This document shows positions 1-8,711 of a stretch of DNA of 64,000 bases, in pieces. This DNA is from Prauserella endophytica (GTDB lineage Bacteria > Actinomycetota > Actinomycetes > Mycobacteriales > Pseudonocardiaceae), in contig NZ_SWMS01000005.1 in assembly GCF_005146945.1 (NCBI RefSeq), positions 310,001 through 374,000 on the forward strand. Reading direction: 5' to 3'. Made by a program: the position numbers and the translations under genes. The first letter of the stretch is position 1. Each line of letters opens with the position of its first letter. Below the pieces are notes generated by a model. It did not search any database. It worked only from the letters and a program-made list of their open reading frames with translations, and was not told the origin of the DNA.

Positions 1-1546
1 CTGCTTTCCCTACCTCGATGCCGAGCTCCGCGGCGTCGGCCGGATTTTCGTCCGGGCGCAGCGTCGCGTAGTGCATGATGTTCTCCTGGCCCGCCTCCGC
101 CGCGTCGAGCACGCGCGTCACCCTGCCCTCGCTCATCACCACGACCCGGTGCGACATGCGCAGGATCTCCGGCAGCTCCGACGAGATCATGATGATCGAC
201 TTGCCCTGTGCGGCCAGCTCGTTGAGCAGCTGGTAGATCTCTTCCTTCGCGCCGACGTCGATCCCGCGCGTCGGCTCGTCGAAGACCAGGACGTCACAGT
301 CCTTCGCCAGCCACTTGGCGATGACCACCTTCTGCTGGTTGCCGCCGGAGAGGTGCTTGGCGGTCTGCTCCAGCGACGGCGTCTTGATGCGCAGCGTGCC
401 GACGTACTCGCGTGCCTTCTCCCTCGCGGCGCGGTCTCGCACGAACCCGGCCCTCGTGAACTGGTCGCGCAGTGCGCCGAGCGCGATGTTTGCCCGCACG
501 TCCTGCTCCAGCAGCAGCCCGAAGCGTTTGCGGTCCTCGGAGAGGTAGCCGATGCCGTGCCTGGCCGCCTCGGCGGGGTTGGCGACGCGGATTCTCTTGC
601 CCCGCAACGTGATCGTGCCGCCGTCGATCCGGTCGGCGCCGACGAGCGCCCTGCCCACCTCGGTTCGACCGGCGCCCATCAGCCCGGCGAAGCCGAGGAT
701 CTCGCCCTCGCGCAGGTCGAACGAGACGTCCTTGAGCAGCGCCTTGGTCGACAGCCCTTCGACGCTCAGCACCACGTCGCGGTCCGCCCGCACACCCTCG
801 GGCTTCGCGTCGGTGTCGATGGCCCTGCCCACCATCAGCGCGATGATCTCCGGTGTGCTCGCGCCCGCCATGTCGAGCGTGTCGATGTACTCGCCGTCGC
901 GGATCACCGTCACGCGGTCGGCGATCCGCTTGATCTCCTCCATGCGGTGGGAGATGTAGATGGCGCCCGTGCCTGGGCGCACGAACCGGCGGATCAGCTC
1001 GTGCAGCGTCTCGACCTCGGCCTCGTTGAGCGCCGCCGTCGGCTCGTCCATGATCAGCACGCGCGGCTCGTAGGACAGCGCCTTGGCGATCTCCACCATC
1101 TGCTGGTTCGCGACGGTCAGCTCGCCGACCACGGCCTTCGGGTCCAGCGGCAGGTGCAGCCGCTCCAGCAGGGCCGCGGCATCGGCGTTGAGCCTGCGCT
1201 CGTCCAGCAGCAGCCGCCCGCGTCTCGGCTCGCGCCCGATGAACACGTTCTGCGCCACGGTCAGGTGGGGCACCAGGTTGAACTCCTGGTGGATGATGCT
1301 GATGCCCAGCTCGAGCGCGTGCCGGGGGCTCGTCGCCTCGAACGGCTCGCCGCCGAGGCGGAACCGCCCCGTGTCGGCGGTGTGGATGCCCGAGAGCAGC
1401 TTCATGAGCGTGGACTTGCCCGCCCCGTTCTCGCCCACCAGCGCGAGGACCTCGCCCGAGCGCAGCTCCAGCCGCATGTCGTGCAGCGCGCGCACGCCGG
1501 GGAAGCTCTTGTCGACGCCCTCGACCTCGAGCAGCGGCTCCGTCAT
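1..1546 (-). CDS. Sugar ABC transporter ATP-binding protein, two ABC domains (RbsA/XylG type), 3' end outside window
   Basis: This is a cytoplasmic ATPase of a CUT2-type monosaccharide importer. Reading leftward from the ATG at 1546 gives 515 codons without a stop, so nearly the whole of a roughly 510-residue family member is present. The first ABC domain has Walker [10 protein letters not shown] near residue 35 and Walker [12 protein letters not shown]. The second domain has the ABC signature LSGGNQQKV and Walker [13 protein letters not shown]. Its second Walker A region ([10 protein letters not shown]) lacks the canonical lysine, which is usual for this family. The start lies 14 bp from the lactonase stop, so the gene continues the leftward operon of L-fucose-type genes. 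Import of L-fucose or a related 6-deoxy sugar is inferred from that context. The permease and binding protein would lie to the left of the window. Confidence 0.93.
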   Translation of the reverse strand, partial: MTEPLLEVEGVDKSFPGVRALHDMRLELRSGEVLALVGENGAGKSTLMKLLSGIHTADTGRFRLGGEPFEATSPRHALELGISIIHQEFNLVPHLTVAQNVFIGREPRRGRLLLDERRLNADAAALLERLHLPLDPKAVVGELTVANQQMVEIAKALSYEPRVLIMDEPTAALNEAEVETLHELIRRFVRPGTGAIYISHRMEEIKRIADRVTVIRDGEYIDTLDMAGASTPEIIALMVGRAIDTDAKPEGVRADRDVVLSVEGLSTKALLKDVSFDLREGEILGFAGLMGAGRTEVGRALVGADRIDGGTITLRGKRIRVANPAEAARHGIGYLSEDRKRFGLLLEQDVRANIALGALRDQFTRAGFVRDRAAREKAREYVGTLRIKTPSLEQTAKHLSGGNQQKVVIAKWLAKDCDVLVFDEPTRGIDVGAKEEIYQLLNELAAQGKSIIMISSELPEILRMSHRVVVMSEGRVTRVLDAAEAGQENIMHYATLRPDENPADAAELGIEVGKA

Positions 1547-1560
1547 CGTCGCGACTCCCG

Positions 1561-2421
1561 TCATCGCACCGGCTCCGGCACTCCGTACACCGCGCTCGCC
1601 GTGCCGTGGGCGATGCTCGCACGTTCGTCCGGCGACAGCTCGCCGATCAGCTCGGCCAGCACCCGCCACGTGGGCTGATAGCCGCCGAACGGCACGGTCA
1701 TCGGCCAGTCCCCGCCGTACATCAGCCGGCTCGGGCCGAAGAGCTCGAGCGCGGTGTCGACCACGGGGCGCAGGGCGGCGACCGTCAGCGGCTCGCCCGC
1801 CACCTGCAGCCCGGACACCTTCGCGACCGTGTTGGGGCGAGCCGCGACCTCGCGCAGGGCGGCACGCCACGCGTCGTAGCCCGGGCGGCCCCGGGGCGGT
1901 TTGCCGAGGTGGTCGACCACGATCGTCAGTTCCGGCAAGGCGGCGGCCAGCTCGGCCACGCCCGCGAGGTGGCGGGGCCATGCGTCGGGCACGTCGAACG
2001 GGAGCCCGCGCTCGGCGAGCAGCCCCAGCGACCGGCGCACGGCGGGCAGCGCGAGGAAGTCGTCGCGCGGGTCGTCGTGCACGAGGTGCCGGATGCCGCG
2101 CAGTGCCGGGTGCTCCTGCCAGCGGTCGAGCTGCCTCGTCGCCGTGCCGGGGTCGTCGAGGCGCACCCAGCCGACCACGCCGGTGATCCAGTCGTGTGCG
2201 CTCGCCTGCGCGAGCATGAACTCCGTGTCGGCCTCGGAGTCCTCGGCCTGCACGAGGATCGCGGTGGAGACGCCCGCCTCGGTCAGCTCCGCCCGCGCGC
2301 TGTCGGCGGTGAACGTCGCGTGCAGCTCCGAGCCCTTGGGCAGCCACGCGTACTCGCTGACCGTGAGGTCCCACAGGTGCAGGTGCGTGTCGACGACGTG
2401 GTCGACGGCGGGCGAGGTCAT
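1561..2421 (-). CDS. Amidohydrolase-family lactonase, probable L-fuconolactonase
   Basis: The 286-residue protein opens with the metal-binding strand VDTHLHLWD typical of amidohydrolase_2 (COG3618) enzymes, which include 4-sulfomuconolactonase and L-fucono- or L-rhamnono-lactonases. Later family features are the [11 protein letters not shown] and [11 protein letters not shown] strands, and a C-terminal MYGGDWPM motif that supplies an acidic metal or catalytic residue. Its start overlaps the stop of the upstream aldo/keto reductase by ATGA, showing translational coupling. With the neighbouring aldose dehydrogenase and fuconate dehydratase, the likely reaction is hydrolysis of L-fucono-lactone to L-fuconate in the cytoplasm. 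The exact lactone (fucono, galactono or rhamnono) cannot be read from sequence alone. Confidence 0.85.
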   Translation of the reverse strand: MTSPAVDHVVDTHLHLWDLTVSEYAWLPKGSELHATFTADSARAELTEAGVSTAILVQAEDSEADTEFMLAQASAHDWITGVVGWVRLDDPGTATRQLDRWQEHPALRGIRHLVHDDPRDDFLALPAVRRSLGLLAERGLPFDVPDAWPRHLAGVAELAAALPELTIVVDHLGKPPRGRPGYDAWRAALREVAARPNTVAKVSGLQVAGEPLTVAALRPVVDTALELFGPSRLMYGGDWPMTVPFGGYQPTWRVLAELIGELSPDERASIAHGTASAVYGVPEPVR

Positions 2422-3374
2422 GACCGGGTCAGTCCTTTGTCTCGCAGGGTCGTCCACAGCTCGTCCGGTACGGACGACCGCAGGCGCTCGTTGTTCTCGC
2501 GGACCTCCCGCGCCGAGGCGGCTCCAGTCACGACGGTGCGCACCACCGGCTCCCGCAGCGAGAAGTGCAGCGCGGCCGTGGGCAGGTCGGTGCCGAACTC
2601 GGCGCAGACGTCGGCGATCGCCCTCGCCTTGGCGAGCACGGCGGGCGGCACCGAGCCGTATTCGTACCTGCTCTCCGCGGACGGCACGGGTGTGGCGAGC
2701 AGGCCGGAGTTGAACACCCCGGCGTTGACGATCCCGGCCGAGCGCGCCCGGCACTCCGGGATCACCGCGTCGAGAGCGGGTTGTTCGAGCAGGGTGAACC
2801 GGCCCGCGACCATCACCAGGTCGAGCATCCCGGTGCGGGCACCGGCGAGCAGCGCCTCCGTGGACTTCGAGCCGAGGCCGACCGCGGTGACAACGCCCTG
2901 CTCGCGCAGCGCCGCGACGGCGGGCACGCCTTCGGCCAGCGCGGGGGAGAGGTCGTATTCGTCGGGGTCGTGCAGGTACACGATGTCGACGGCGTCCAGG
3001 CCGAGCCGCTCCAGCGAGGCGTCGAGGCAGCGCCGCACGCCGTCGGCGCTGAAGTCCCACACCCGGCGGTGGTCCGCGGGAACGGCGTAGTGGTTGGCGT
3101 CGTCGAGCCGGCTCGCGCCTGCCGGATCGGGTACGAGCAGCCTGCCGACCTTGGTGGAGACGACGTAGTCCCCGCGCGGCTTGCCGGCGAGGAAGGCGCC
3201 GAGGCGCCGTTCGGCGAGCCCCAGCCCGTAGTGGGGGGCGGTGTCGAAGTAGCGGATGCCGCACTCCCACGCCGCGTTGAGCACGGCGTGCGCGGTCTCG
3301 TCACTCATGGGCTCGTAGAGGTTGCCCAGGCTCGCGGTGCCGAGCCCGAACCGGCCGAGCGCAGGGCTAGCCAT
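2418..3374 (-). CDS. Aldo/keto reductase, probable L-fucose (aldose) 1-dehydrogenase
   Basis: The product is 318 residues and belongs to the D-threo-aldose/L-galactose/L-fucose 1-dehydrogenase branch of the AKR superfamily. The N-terminus ([14 protein letters not shown]), [13 protein letters not shown] with the catalytic Tyr, the Lys in VSTKVGRL and [10 protein letters not shown] with the active-site His are all visible. I chose the ATG at 3374. An in-frame TTG 15 bp upstream is possible but lacks a better ribosome site. The gene overlaps the dehydratase stop by 8 bp and the lactonase start by 4 bp, so the three are one operon. Oxidation of L-fucose to its lactone with NAD(P)+ is inferred from the pathway. 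Confidence 0.86.
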   Translation of the reverse strand: MASPALGRFGLGTASLGNLYEPMSDETAHAVLNAAWECGIRYFDTAPHYGLGLAERRLGAFLAGKPRGDYVVSTKVGRLLVPDPAGASRLDDANHYAVPADHRRVWDFSADGVRRCLDASLERLGLDAVDIVYLHDPDEYDLSPALAEGVPAVAALREQGVVTAVGLGSKSTEALLAGARTGMLDLVMVAGRFTLLEQPALDAVIPECRARSAGIVNAGVFNSGLLATPVPSAESRYEYGSVPPAVLAKARAIADVCAEFGTDLPTAALHFSLREPVVRTVVTGAASAREVRENNERLRSSVPDELWTTLRDKGLTRS

Positions 3375-4644
3375 GCTCGTACTCCACAATGGACTCCGCG
3401 AGCATCTCCGTGCCCGCGCCGGGGGACTTGGGCGCGTGGTAACGGCCGTCTCGCACGTCGACCGGGGTGACGAAGTGCTCGTGCAGGTGGTCGACGAACT
3501 CGATCATGCGGCCCTCGGTTGTGCCCGAGACGGCGACGTAGTCGAACATCGCGAGGTGCTGCACGGCCTCGCACAGGCCGACGCCCCCGGCGTGCGGGCA
3601 CACTGGGACGCCGAACTTGGCCGCCAGCAACAGGATCGCGATGTTCTCGTTGACCCCGGCCACGCGCGTGGCGTCGAGCTGCAGGATGCCGAGCGCGTCC
3701 GCCTGCAGGAACTGCTTGAACAGCACGCGGTTGGCGGTGTGCTCGCCCGTGGCGACCGGCACCGGCGCCACGGCCTTCGCGATCGCCGCGTGCCCGAGCA
3801 CGTCGTCGGGGCTCGTCGGCTCCTCGATCCAGGCCAGGTCGAACTCCTTCAGCGCGTCCATCCAGCGCACGGCGTCGGCGACGTCCCAGCGCTGGTTGGC
3901 GTCGACGGCGATCCGCACGTCCGGCCCGCACACCTCACGTGCAATCCGCAGCCTGCGCACGTCGTCGTCCAGGTCGCCGCCCACCTTGAGCTTGATCTGC
4001 GCGAACCCCTCGGCCACGGCCTCGCGGCACAGCCGGGCGAGCTTGTCGTCGTCGTATCCGAGCCAGCCGGGGGTGGTGGTGTAGGCCGGGTAGCCCTCGC
4101 GCACCAGCGTGGCCTCGCGCTCGGCGCGGCCCGGTTCCGCCGCGCGCAGGATCGCGAGCGCCTCCTCGCGCGTGAGCGCGTCGGTGAGGTAGCGGAAGTC
4201 GACGAGGTCGACGATCTCCTCGGGCGTCATGCCGGCCAGCAGCTGCCACAGCGGTTGGCCCGCCCGCTTGGCCTTGAGGTCCCACAGCGCGTTCACGGCC
4301 GCGCCGATGGCCATGTGCATGATGCCCTTCTCCGGGCCGAGCCAGCGCAGCTGCGAGTCGTGCACCAGCTCGCGCCACACGCCGCCGAGGTCGGCGAGCA
4401 GCTCGTCGACGTCGCGGCCGACGAGGTGGTCTTCGAGTGCCCGCAGCGCGGCGACCTGCACGTCGTTGCCGCGTCCGATGGTGAAGACGAAGCCGTGCCC
4501 CTCCAGGCCGTCGTCCGCGTCGGTGCGCAGGCGCAGGTAGGCCGCTGAGTAGTCGGGATCCGGGTTCATGGCATCGGATCCGTCGAGGGTCTGCGAAGTC
4601 GGAAAGCGCACGTCGTGCGTCTGCAGCGCGATGAGGCGAGCCAC
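3367..4644 (-). CDS. L-fuconate dehydratase (enolase superfamily)
   Basis: The 425-residue protein matches the length and features of enolase-superfamily L-fuconate dehydratases (the ENOSF1 group). The KLKVGGD strand carries the catalytic Lys pair. Metal ligands appear in order as [18 protein letters not shown] and ATGEHTANR, and the general acid/base His is in [10 protein letters not shown]. It would convert L-fuconate to 2-keto-3-deoxy-L-fuconate. The start is GTG at 4644, preceded by AGGAG about 5 nt upstream. It is the first gene of the leftward operon, and its 178-bp upstream gap, shared with the divergent FAH gene, holds a perfect inverted repeat. This is the most diagnostic enzyme of the locus. 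Confidence 0.92.
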   Translation of the reverse strand: MARLIALQTHDVRFPTSQTLDGSDAMNPDPDYSAAYLRLRTDADDGLEGHGFVFTIGRGNDVQVAALRALEDHLVGRDVDELLADLGGVWRELVHDSQLRWLGPEKGIMHMAIGAAVNALWDLKAKRAGQPLWQLLAGMTPEEIVDLVDFRYLTDALTREEALAILRAAEPGRAEREATLVREGYPAYTTTPGWLGYDDDKLARLCREAVAEGFAQIKLKVGGDLDDDVRRLRIAREVCGPDVRIAVDANQRWDVADAVRWMDALKEFDLAWIEEPTSPDDVLGHAAIAKAVAPVPVATGEHTANRVLFKQFLQADALGILQLDATRVAGVNENIAILLLAAKFGVPVCPHAGGVGLCEAVQHLAMFDYVAVSGTTEGRMIEFVDHLHEHFVTPVDVRDGRYHAPKSPGAGTEMLAESIVEYEHG

Positions 4645-4683
4645 GGTGCTCCTGTCGTATGAGCTACGTCACCGCCGAACGAT

Positions 4684-4698
4684 AGACATCCGATGTCT
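4684..4698. promoter_or_regulatory. Operator-like inverted repeat AGACATC-C-GATGTCT (probable GntR/FCD site)
   Basis: Two perfect 7-bp arms around a single base lie between the divergent fuconate dehydratase and FAH-hydrolase genes. The layout (short arms, odd spacer) is typical of GntR/FadR-type operators. A related imperfect site, ATACATCGGATCTTT, occurs before the GntR gene itself at 7361-7375. Together they suggest one regulator for both divergent operons and for itself. The binding is inferred and not shown. Confidence 0.6.
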
Positions 4699-4822
4699 GT
4701 ACCGTCAAGGCTCGATGTTGAGGCATATTACGCCTACCATTCGCAATACCTGTCGTCGTTTTTGCTGATGATCTACAGTCGGCCCGGCAGAGACACCCGA
4801 CCACTGGCGTGAGGAGTGCACC

Positions 4823-5671
4823 GTGAAACTGGCCCGGCTCGGCCCTGTCGGTGAGGAGCGGCCCGTCCTGATCGACGGCGGGCGGACCTACGACCTGAGC
4901 GGCCTGACGGCGGACCTCGACGGCGCGTTCCTCGCCGGAGGCGGGCTCGGCGCGGTGCGCGCCGCGCGCGACGCCGGACAGCTGCCAGAGCTGGAAAGCG
5001 TTGGGGCACAACGGATCGGCCCGCCGATCGCCCGCCCGAGCGCGGTCGTGTGCGTTGGCATGAACTACGCGGCGCACGCCGCCGAGTCGGGCTCGGAGCC
5101 GCCCGAGACCCCGATCCTGTTCCTCAAGACGCCCAACACCGTCGTCGGCCCCGAGGACGCCGTCACCATCCCTCCGGGCAGCGAGCGCACCGACTGGGAG
5201 GTGGAGCTCGGGGTCGTGATCGGCAGCCGGGCGGCCTACCTGGACTCGCCCGCCGACAGCATGGCCCACGTCGCGGGCTTCGTGCTGGGCAACGACGTGT
5301 CGGAGCGGCAGTACCAGCTCGTCGACTCGGGCGGGCAGTGGAGCAAGGGCAAGTGCGCGCCCGGCTTCAACCCCGTCGGCCCGTGGCTCGTCACCCCCGA
5401 CGAGGTGGACCACACCGCGCTGCGCCTCCGCAGCTGGGTAAACGGCGAGCCGAGACAGGACTCGACCACCGCGGATCTGATCTTCGGCGTCGAGTTCCTG
5501 GTGTGGCACATCAGCAGGTACCTGACCCTCGAGCCGGGCGACCTGATCATGACCGGCACGCCGCAGGGAGTCGCGCTGTCGGGGAAGTTCCCGTATCTGC
5601 GGGCGGGCGACGTGGTGGAGCTGGAGATCGAGGGGCTCGGCCGTCAGCGGCAGGAGTTCGTCGCGTACTAG
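4823..5671 (+). CDS. Fumarylacetoacetate hydrolase-family protein, probable 2,4-diketo-3-deoxy-L-fuconate hydrolase
   Basis: The 282-residue protein has the FAH fold signatures: VCVGMNYAAHA, TDWEVELGVVIG with the metal-binding glutamates, VLGNDVSERQ with the metal Asp, and GDLIMTGTPQGVA near the C-terminus. The start is GTG at 4823, with GAGGAG 7 nt upstream. FAH-family members in L-fucose and L-rhamnose diketo-hydrolase pathways cleave a 2,4-diketo-3-deoxy acid to pyruvate and lactate. The SDR immediately downstream would supply that substrate. The assignment rests on family plus context, and other acylpyruvase activities are possible. Confidence 0.85.
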   Translation: MKLARLGPVGEERPVLIDGGRTYDLSGLTADLDGAFLAGGGLGAVRAARDAGQLPELESVGAQRIGPPIARPSAVVCVGMNYAAHAAESGSEPPETPILFLKTPNTVVGPEDAVTIPPGSERTDWEVELGVVIGSRAAYLDSPADSMAHVAGFVLGNDVSERQYQLVDSGGQWSKGKCAPGFNPVGPWLVTPDEVDHTALRLRSWVNGEPRQDSTTADLIFGVEFLVWHISRYLTLEPGDLIMTGTPQGVALSGKFPYLRAGDVVELEIEGLGRQRQEFVAY

Positions 5672-5684
5672 GAAGGCAGGCAGC

Positions 5685-6437
5685 ATGGCGGAGTTCGACG
5701 GGCGGGTCGCCGCGGTCACCGGAGGAGCGTCCGGCATCGGCGCCGCGGTGGTGGCCGCGCTGCGCGAGCGGGGGGCGCGCGTCGCGGCGCTGGACCTGCG
5801 GCCGGTGCCAGACGCCGACGGCGTCCTCGGCGTGCGGGCCGACGTCACCGACGACGCGTCGGTGCGGGAGGCCATCGACGCGGTGGCCGACCGCTTCGGC
5901 GGGCTCGACGTGCTGGTCAACAACGCGGGCATCGGGGCGCAGGGCACGGTCGCCGACAACGACGACGCGGAGTGGCTGCGGGTGCTCGACGTCAACGTGC
6001 TCGGCATGGTGCGCACCGCCCGCGCGGCCCTGCCGTACCTGCGGAGGTCGTCGTCGGCGGCGATCGTCAACGTGGGCTCGATCGCGGCGACGGCCGGGCT
6101 GCCGCAGCGGGCGCTCTACAGCGCGTCGAAGGGCGCGGTGCTGGCGCTGTCGCGGGCGATGGCGGCCGACCACCTGCGTGAAGGGATCCGGGTCAACTGC
6201 GTCAATCCCGGGACCGCCGACACCCCGTGGATCGGCAGGCTGCTGGACAGGGCCGACGATCCGGAGGCGGAGCGGGCCGCGTTGTGCGCGCGGCAACCGC
6301 ACGGCCGGCTCGTCTCGCCCGAGGAGGTCGCCCACGCGGTGGTCTACCTCGCGAGCCCCCTTGCCGGCTCCACGAGCGGCGTCGGCCTCGCCGTCGACGG
6401 CGGCATGCAAGACCTCCGCCTCCGCCCCGCCCAGTGA
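5685..6437 (+). CDS. SDR oxidoreductase, probable 2-keto-3-deoxy-L-fuconate 4-dehydrogenase
   Basis: This is a classical short-chain dehydrogenase of 250 residues. It has the TGGASGIG cofactor motif near residue 14, DVTDDAS, the NNAGIG strand, an active-site Ser in VGSIAATAG, and YSASKG with the catalytic Tyr and Lys. It starts 13 bp after the FAH gene and has a purine-rich ribosome site. In the diketo-hydrolase version of the L-fucose route, an SDR oxidises C4 of 2-keto-3-deoxy-L-fuconate, which fits the order SDR product then FAH cleavage. The substrate is inferred from the neighbours. Confidence 0.86.
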   Translation: MAEFDGRVAAVTGGASGIGAAVVAALRERGARVAALDLRPVPDADGVLGVRADVTDDASVREAIDAVADRFGGLDVLVNNAGIGAQGTVADNDDAEWLRVLDVNVLGMVRTARAALPYLRRSSSAAIVNVGSIAATAGLPQRALYSASKGAVLALSRAMAADHLREGIRVNCVNPGTADTPWIGRLLDRADDPEAERAALCARQPHGRLVSPEEVAHAVVYLASPLAGSTSGVGLAVDGGMQDLRLRPAQ

Positions 6438-6447
6438 GCTGATCGCT

Positions 6448-6496
6448 CCCCAAGGCCACCTTAGGTGCGCTCAACGCAACAAAGGTGGCCTTGGGG
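6448..6496. repeat. Palindromic hairpin, CCCCAAGGCCACCTT type
   Basis: The arms CCCCAAGGCCACCTT and AAGGTGGCCTTGGGG enclose a short loop containing GCTCAACGC. It lies between the convergent SDR and GntR genes and is one of six copies of an AAGGTGGCCTT-centred hairpin family in the window. A role as a bidirectional terminator is inferred from placement. Confidence 0.75.
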
Positions 6497-6552
6497 GAAG
6501 TCGGGACCGCCGAGAGGGTTCCCTTGGCGGCAGGAGGGTCCGCGCGCCAACT

Positions 6553-6605
6553 GCAGTGAAGGCCACCATCACTGCGTTCAACGCAGGCAAGGTGGCCTTC
6601 ACTGC
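6553..6605. repeat. Palindromic hairpin, GCAGTGAAGGCCACC type
   Basis: The arms GCAGTGAAGGCCACC and GGTGGCCTTCACTGC are 15 bp each, with an inner GCGTTCAACGC-like core carrying mismatches. It is a second, adjacent copy in the same convergent gap, just past the 3' end of the GntR gene. Confidence 0.75.
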
Positions 6606-6620
6606 GGCTGGGCAGGCGGG

Positions 6621-7301
6621 TCAGTTTTCCACGAGGGTTTGGCGGATCCACTGCTCTACGCCGGCGATGTGGACCGTTGCCCAGGCTCGGGCGACGTCGG
6701 GCTGTCCCGCCGCGAGCGCCTGCTGGATGGCGCGATGCTCGGCCAGCGTGCGCTCCACCGCCGCCTCCTGTGTGATGCCCCGCCACGTCCGCGCGCGCTG
6801 CGTTCGCCCCGAGACGCTCTCCACCAGCGACGAGAGCACCTGGTTGCCGGAGCCCGCCGCGATCCGGCGGTGGAACTCCAGGTCGTTGGCGACGAGTTGC
6901 TCGACGGTGGGCTTGTCGCCGAGGGAGTCGATGAGCGTCGCGAGGCCTCCGATGTCTTCCTGCGACATGTTGGTGGCGGCCATCGCGGTCGCCGCCGGTT
7001 CGAGGATGCGCCGCGCCTCCAGGAACTGCAGCACGGTGTCGTCGCGGTGGAAATCCACCACGAAGCTCATGGCATCCATGAGCAGTGCCGGCTCGAGGCT
7101 CGTCACGTAGGTGCCGTCGCCCTGTTTGACGTCGAGCACGTGAATGAGCGACAGGGCGCGCACGGCTTCACGCAGCGAGTTCCTCGACAGGCCGAGTCGC
7201 TCGGCGAGGTCGGGCTCGCGGGGGAGCCGGTCGCCGGGGCGCAACTCGCCGTCGACGATCATCTGCTTGATCGCCTCGATGGCGGCGTCGGTGACGGACA
7301 T
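6621..7301 (-). CDS. GntR-family transcriptional regulator, FadR/FCD subfamily
   Basis: The 226-residue protein has an N-terminal winged helix-turn-helix at residues 20-70 (GELRPGDRLPREPDLAERLG, then SRNSLREAVRAL). A C-terminal all-helical FCD ligand domain follows, with metal-ligand candidates in NDLEFHRRIA and LAEHRAIQQAL. The ATG is at 7301. FCD regulators commonly sense sugar acids and repress adjacent catabolic operons, so it is the natural regulator of the L-fucose locus. An imperfect copy of the operator at 4684-4698 lies 60 bp upstream of its start, consistent with autoregulation. Confidence 0.9.
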   Translation of the reverse strand: MSVTDAAIEAIKQMIVDGELRPGDRLPREPDLAERLGLSRNSLREAVRALSLIHVLDVKQGDGTYVTSLEPALLMDAMSFVVDFHRDDTVLQFLEARRILEPAATAMAATNMSQEDIGGLATLIDSLGDKPTVEQLVANDLEFHRRIAAGSGNQVLSSLVESVSGRTQRARTWRGITQEAAVERTLAEHRAIQQALAAGQPDVARAWATVHIAGVEQWIRQTLVEN

Positions 7302-7360
7302 CGTTCTCCTCGCTGTTCCGGCCGCGCCGGGCGGCGGGCCGCGGCCGCGTCAGAGTCAGG

Positions 7361-7375
7361 ATACATCGGATCTTT
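7361..7375. promoter_or_regulatory. Imperfect GntR/FCD operator-like site ATACATC-G-GATCTTT
   Basis: Five of seven positions pair between the arms. The core ACATC-N-GAT matches the perfect site at 4684-4698. It sits in the 116-bp gap between the divergent GntR and TetR genes and could serve both promoters. Confidence 0.4.
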
Positions 7376-7405
7376 ACTTTGCTTCGCTATCACGGTGCCG
7401 GAGCG

Positions 7406-7411
7406 TAAAAT
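7406..7411 (+). promoter_or_regulatory. -10-like TAAAAT for a probably leaderless TetR transcript
   Basis: TAAAAT ends 6 nt before the GTG at 7418, so transcription would start at or next to the start codon. Leaderless mRNAs are common in actinobacteria. No strong -35 hexamer is visible. Confidence 0.4.
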
Positions 7412-7417
7412 CCGTGT

Positions 7418-8029
7418 GTGGTGGCGCGGAACCGCGAGCTGGAACGCAGCGACGCGGCGCGTCACGCCCTCGTCGTCGCGGCGGTGGATCTGTTCACCGA
7501 GAAGGGGTTCGCCGACACGGCCACGAGTGAGGTCGTCAACCGCGCCGGGGTGACCAGGGCCGCGCTCTACTACCACTTCACCGACAAGGAAGCGCTGTTC
7601 GCGGCCGCAGCCGAGGCGGTGGAGGCCCGCGTGGCCGACCGCGTGCGCGCGGCGACGGCCGGCCTCGACGGTGATCCGGCGGAAGGCCTGCGGGTCAGCG
7701 CACAGGCGTTCCTCGACGCGTGCCTCGAACCGGAGGTGCGCAGGCTGCTCCTGCGCGAGGTGCCGTCGGTGCTCGGCTGGCGGTGGTGGAACGGCTCCGA
7801 ACGTACGCGCGGGCCGTGGGGCTTGCTCGTCGAGAGGCTCGCGTCGGCGATCCGCGACGGCGTCCTGCCCGTTCAGCCCGCCGAACCGCTCGCGCACCTG
7901 CTCCATGGCGCCCTGTTGCAAGCCGGTGTCGTCATGACCTCGGACGTCCGTGACGAGGACGCCCGCGCCGCGATGGGAACCGCCGTGCGACGGCTGCTCG
8001 ACTCACTGCTGGCCGGCGACCGTCCTTGA
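7418..8029 (+). CDS. TetR-family transcriptional regulator
   Basis: The 203-residue protein has a TetR N-domain at residues 12-60, containing VDLFTEKGFADTATSEVV and GVTRAALYYHFTDKEALF. The C-terminal ligand domain has no recognisable specificity. Two tandem GTG codons at 7418 and 7421 could both start it. No good Shine-Dalgarno precedes them, but a TAAAAT box suggests a leaderless message. It lies between the fucose-type regulator and the copper cassette, and its target is not evident from sequence. Confidence 0.88.
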   Translation: MVARNRELERSDAARHALVVAAVDLFTEKGFADTATSEVVNRAGVTRAALYYHFTDKEALFAAAAEAVEARVADRVRAATAGLDGDPAEGLRVSAQAFLDACLEPEVRRLLLREVPSVLGWRWWNGSERTRGPWGLLVERLASAIRDGVLPVQPAEPLAHLLHGALLQAGVVMTSDVRDEDARAAMGTAVRRLLDSLLAGDRP

Positions 8030-8037
8030 CAATGCCC

Positions 8038-8053
8038 TACCCCCCTAGGGTAT
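8038..8053. promoter_or_regulatory. CsoR-type copper operator, first copy
   Basis: TACCCCCCTAGGGTAT has TACCC/GGGTA arms around a C-rich core, the pattern of actinobacterial CsoR boxes (TACCC...GGGTA). It lies about 95 bp before csoR, immediately after the TetR stop. Confidence 0.65.
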
Positions 8054-8089
8054 AAATGTCCCACCGGAGCACCCGAGATGGCTTCGACC

Positions 8090-8108
8090 TATACGGGTAG
8101 GGGGTACA
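8090..8108. promoter_or_regulatory. CsoR-type copper operator, second copy
   Basis: TATACGGGTAGGGGGTACA is a G-rich version of the same motif, 38 bp before the csoR ATG. Two boxes in one promoter suggest tight autoregulation of the copper operon. Binding is inferred. Confidence 0.6.
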
Positions 8109-8145
8109 CTCGAGGTGATCCGGCGGTAGTAGAGGGAGAAGAGCG

Positions 8146-8427
8146 ATGCGGGGATACACCGGCGACAAGGACGCCTACCTCAAGCGGCTGCGCCGCGTCG
8201 AGGGACAGATCAGGGGACTGCAGCGGATGGTCGAGAACGACGAGTACTGCATCGACGTGCTCACCCAGATCGCCGCGGCCACCAAGGCACTGCAGGCGGT
8301 GTCCCTCGGGCTCATGGACGAGCACCTCAAGCACTGTGTGGCGCAGGCCATCGCCGAGGGCGGCGAGACCGCGGAGGAGAAGGTGCGCGAGGCCAGCGAC
8401 GCGATCGCCCGGCTCGTCCGCTCCTGA
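8146..8427 (+). CDS. csoR: Copper-sensing repressor CsoR
   Basis: The 93-residue all-helical protein belongs to the CsoR/RcnR family. The Cu(I) ligands of true CsoR proteins are present with correct spacing: Cys35, His60 and Cys64 (NDEYCIDV, then DEHLKHCV). The family motif LKRLRRVEGQIRGLQRMVE opens the first helix. The apo-protein represses the operon and Cu(I) binding releases it. GGGAGAAGAG precedes the ATG. It heads the csoR-copZ-exported protein-copA cluster and sits below two CsoR-like boxes. Confidence 0.95.
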   Translation: MRGYTGDKDAYLKRLRRVEGQIRGLQRMVENDEYCIDVLTQIAAATKALQAVSLGLMDEHLKHCVAQAIAEGGETAEEKVREASDAIARLVRS

Positions 8428-8473
8428 CACCACGACGAAACCGACAACCACAGACAGAGCAAGGAGAACCGCG

Positions 8474-8680
8474 ATGACCGAGACGACCTACACCGTCACC
8501 GGGATGACCTGCGAGCACTGCGCGCGCTCGGTGAGTGAGGAGGTCGGGGCCATCGACGGTGTGACCGACGTGTCCGTCGACGTCCCGACGGGCGCGGTCA
8601 CCGTCACCAGCGCGAAGGAACTGGGCCTCGCCGACGTGCGAGCCGCGGTCGAGGAGGCCGGGTACCAGCTCACGGCATAG
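8474..8680 (+). CDS. copZ: CopZ-like copper chaperone (HMA domain)
   Basis: The 68-residue protein is a single heavy-metal-associated domain with the binding motif GMTCEHC (Cys13, Cys16) and a C-terminal EAGYQL strand. It probably binds Cu(I) in the cytosol and delivers it to CopA and CsoR. AAGGAG precedes the ATG. It lies 46 bp after csoR, in the same direction and presumably the same transcript. Confidence 0.93.
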   Translation: MTETTYTVTGMTCEHCARSVSEEVGAIDGVTDVSVDVPTGAVTVTSAKELGLADVRAAVEEAGYQLTA

Positions 8681-8711
8681 CACTTCGACAAGAAGCGACG
8701 ACAGGACCGAC

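Noticed and set aside
71-1678. Long open frame on the plus strand opposite the sugar ABC ATPase
   Set aside because: It is antisense to a gene with all ABC motifs. Its residues are Arg/His/Leu-rich nonsense typical of GC-rich shadow frames.
6448-6605. Adjacent hairpins as a possible CRISPR array
   Set aside because: There are only two copies of different flavours, each palindromic, with no regular spacer and no cas genes in the window.
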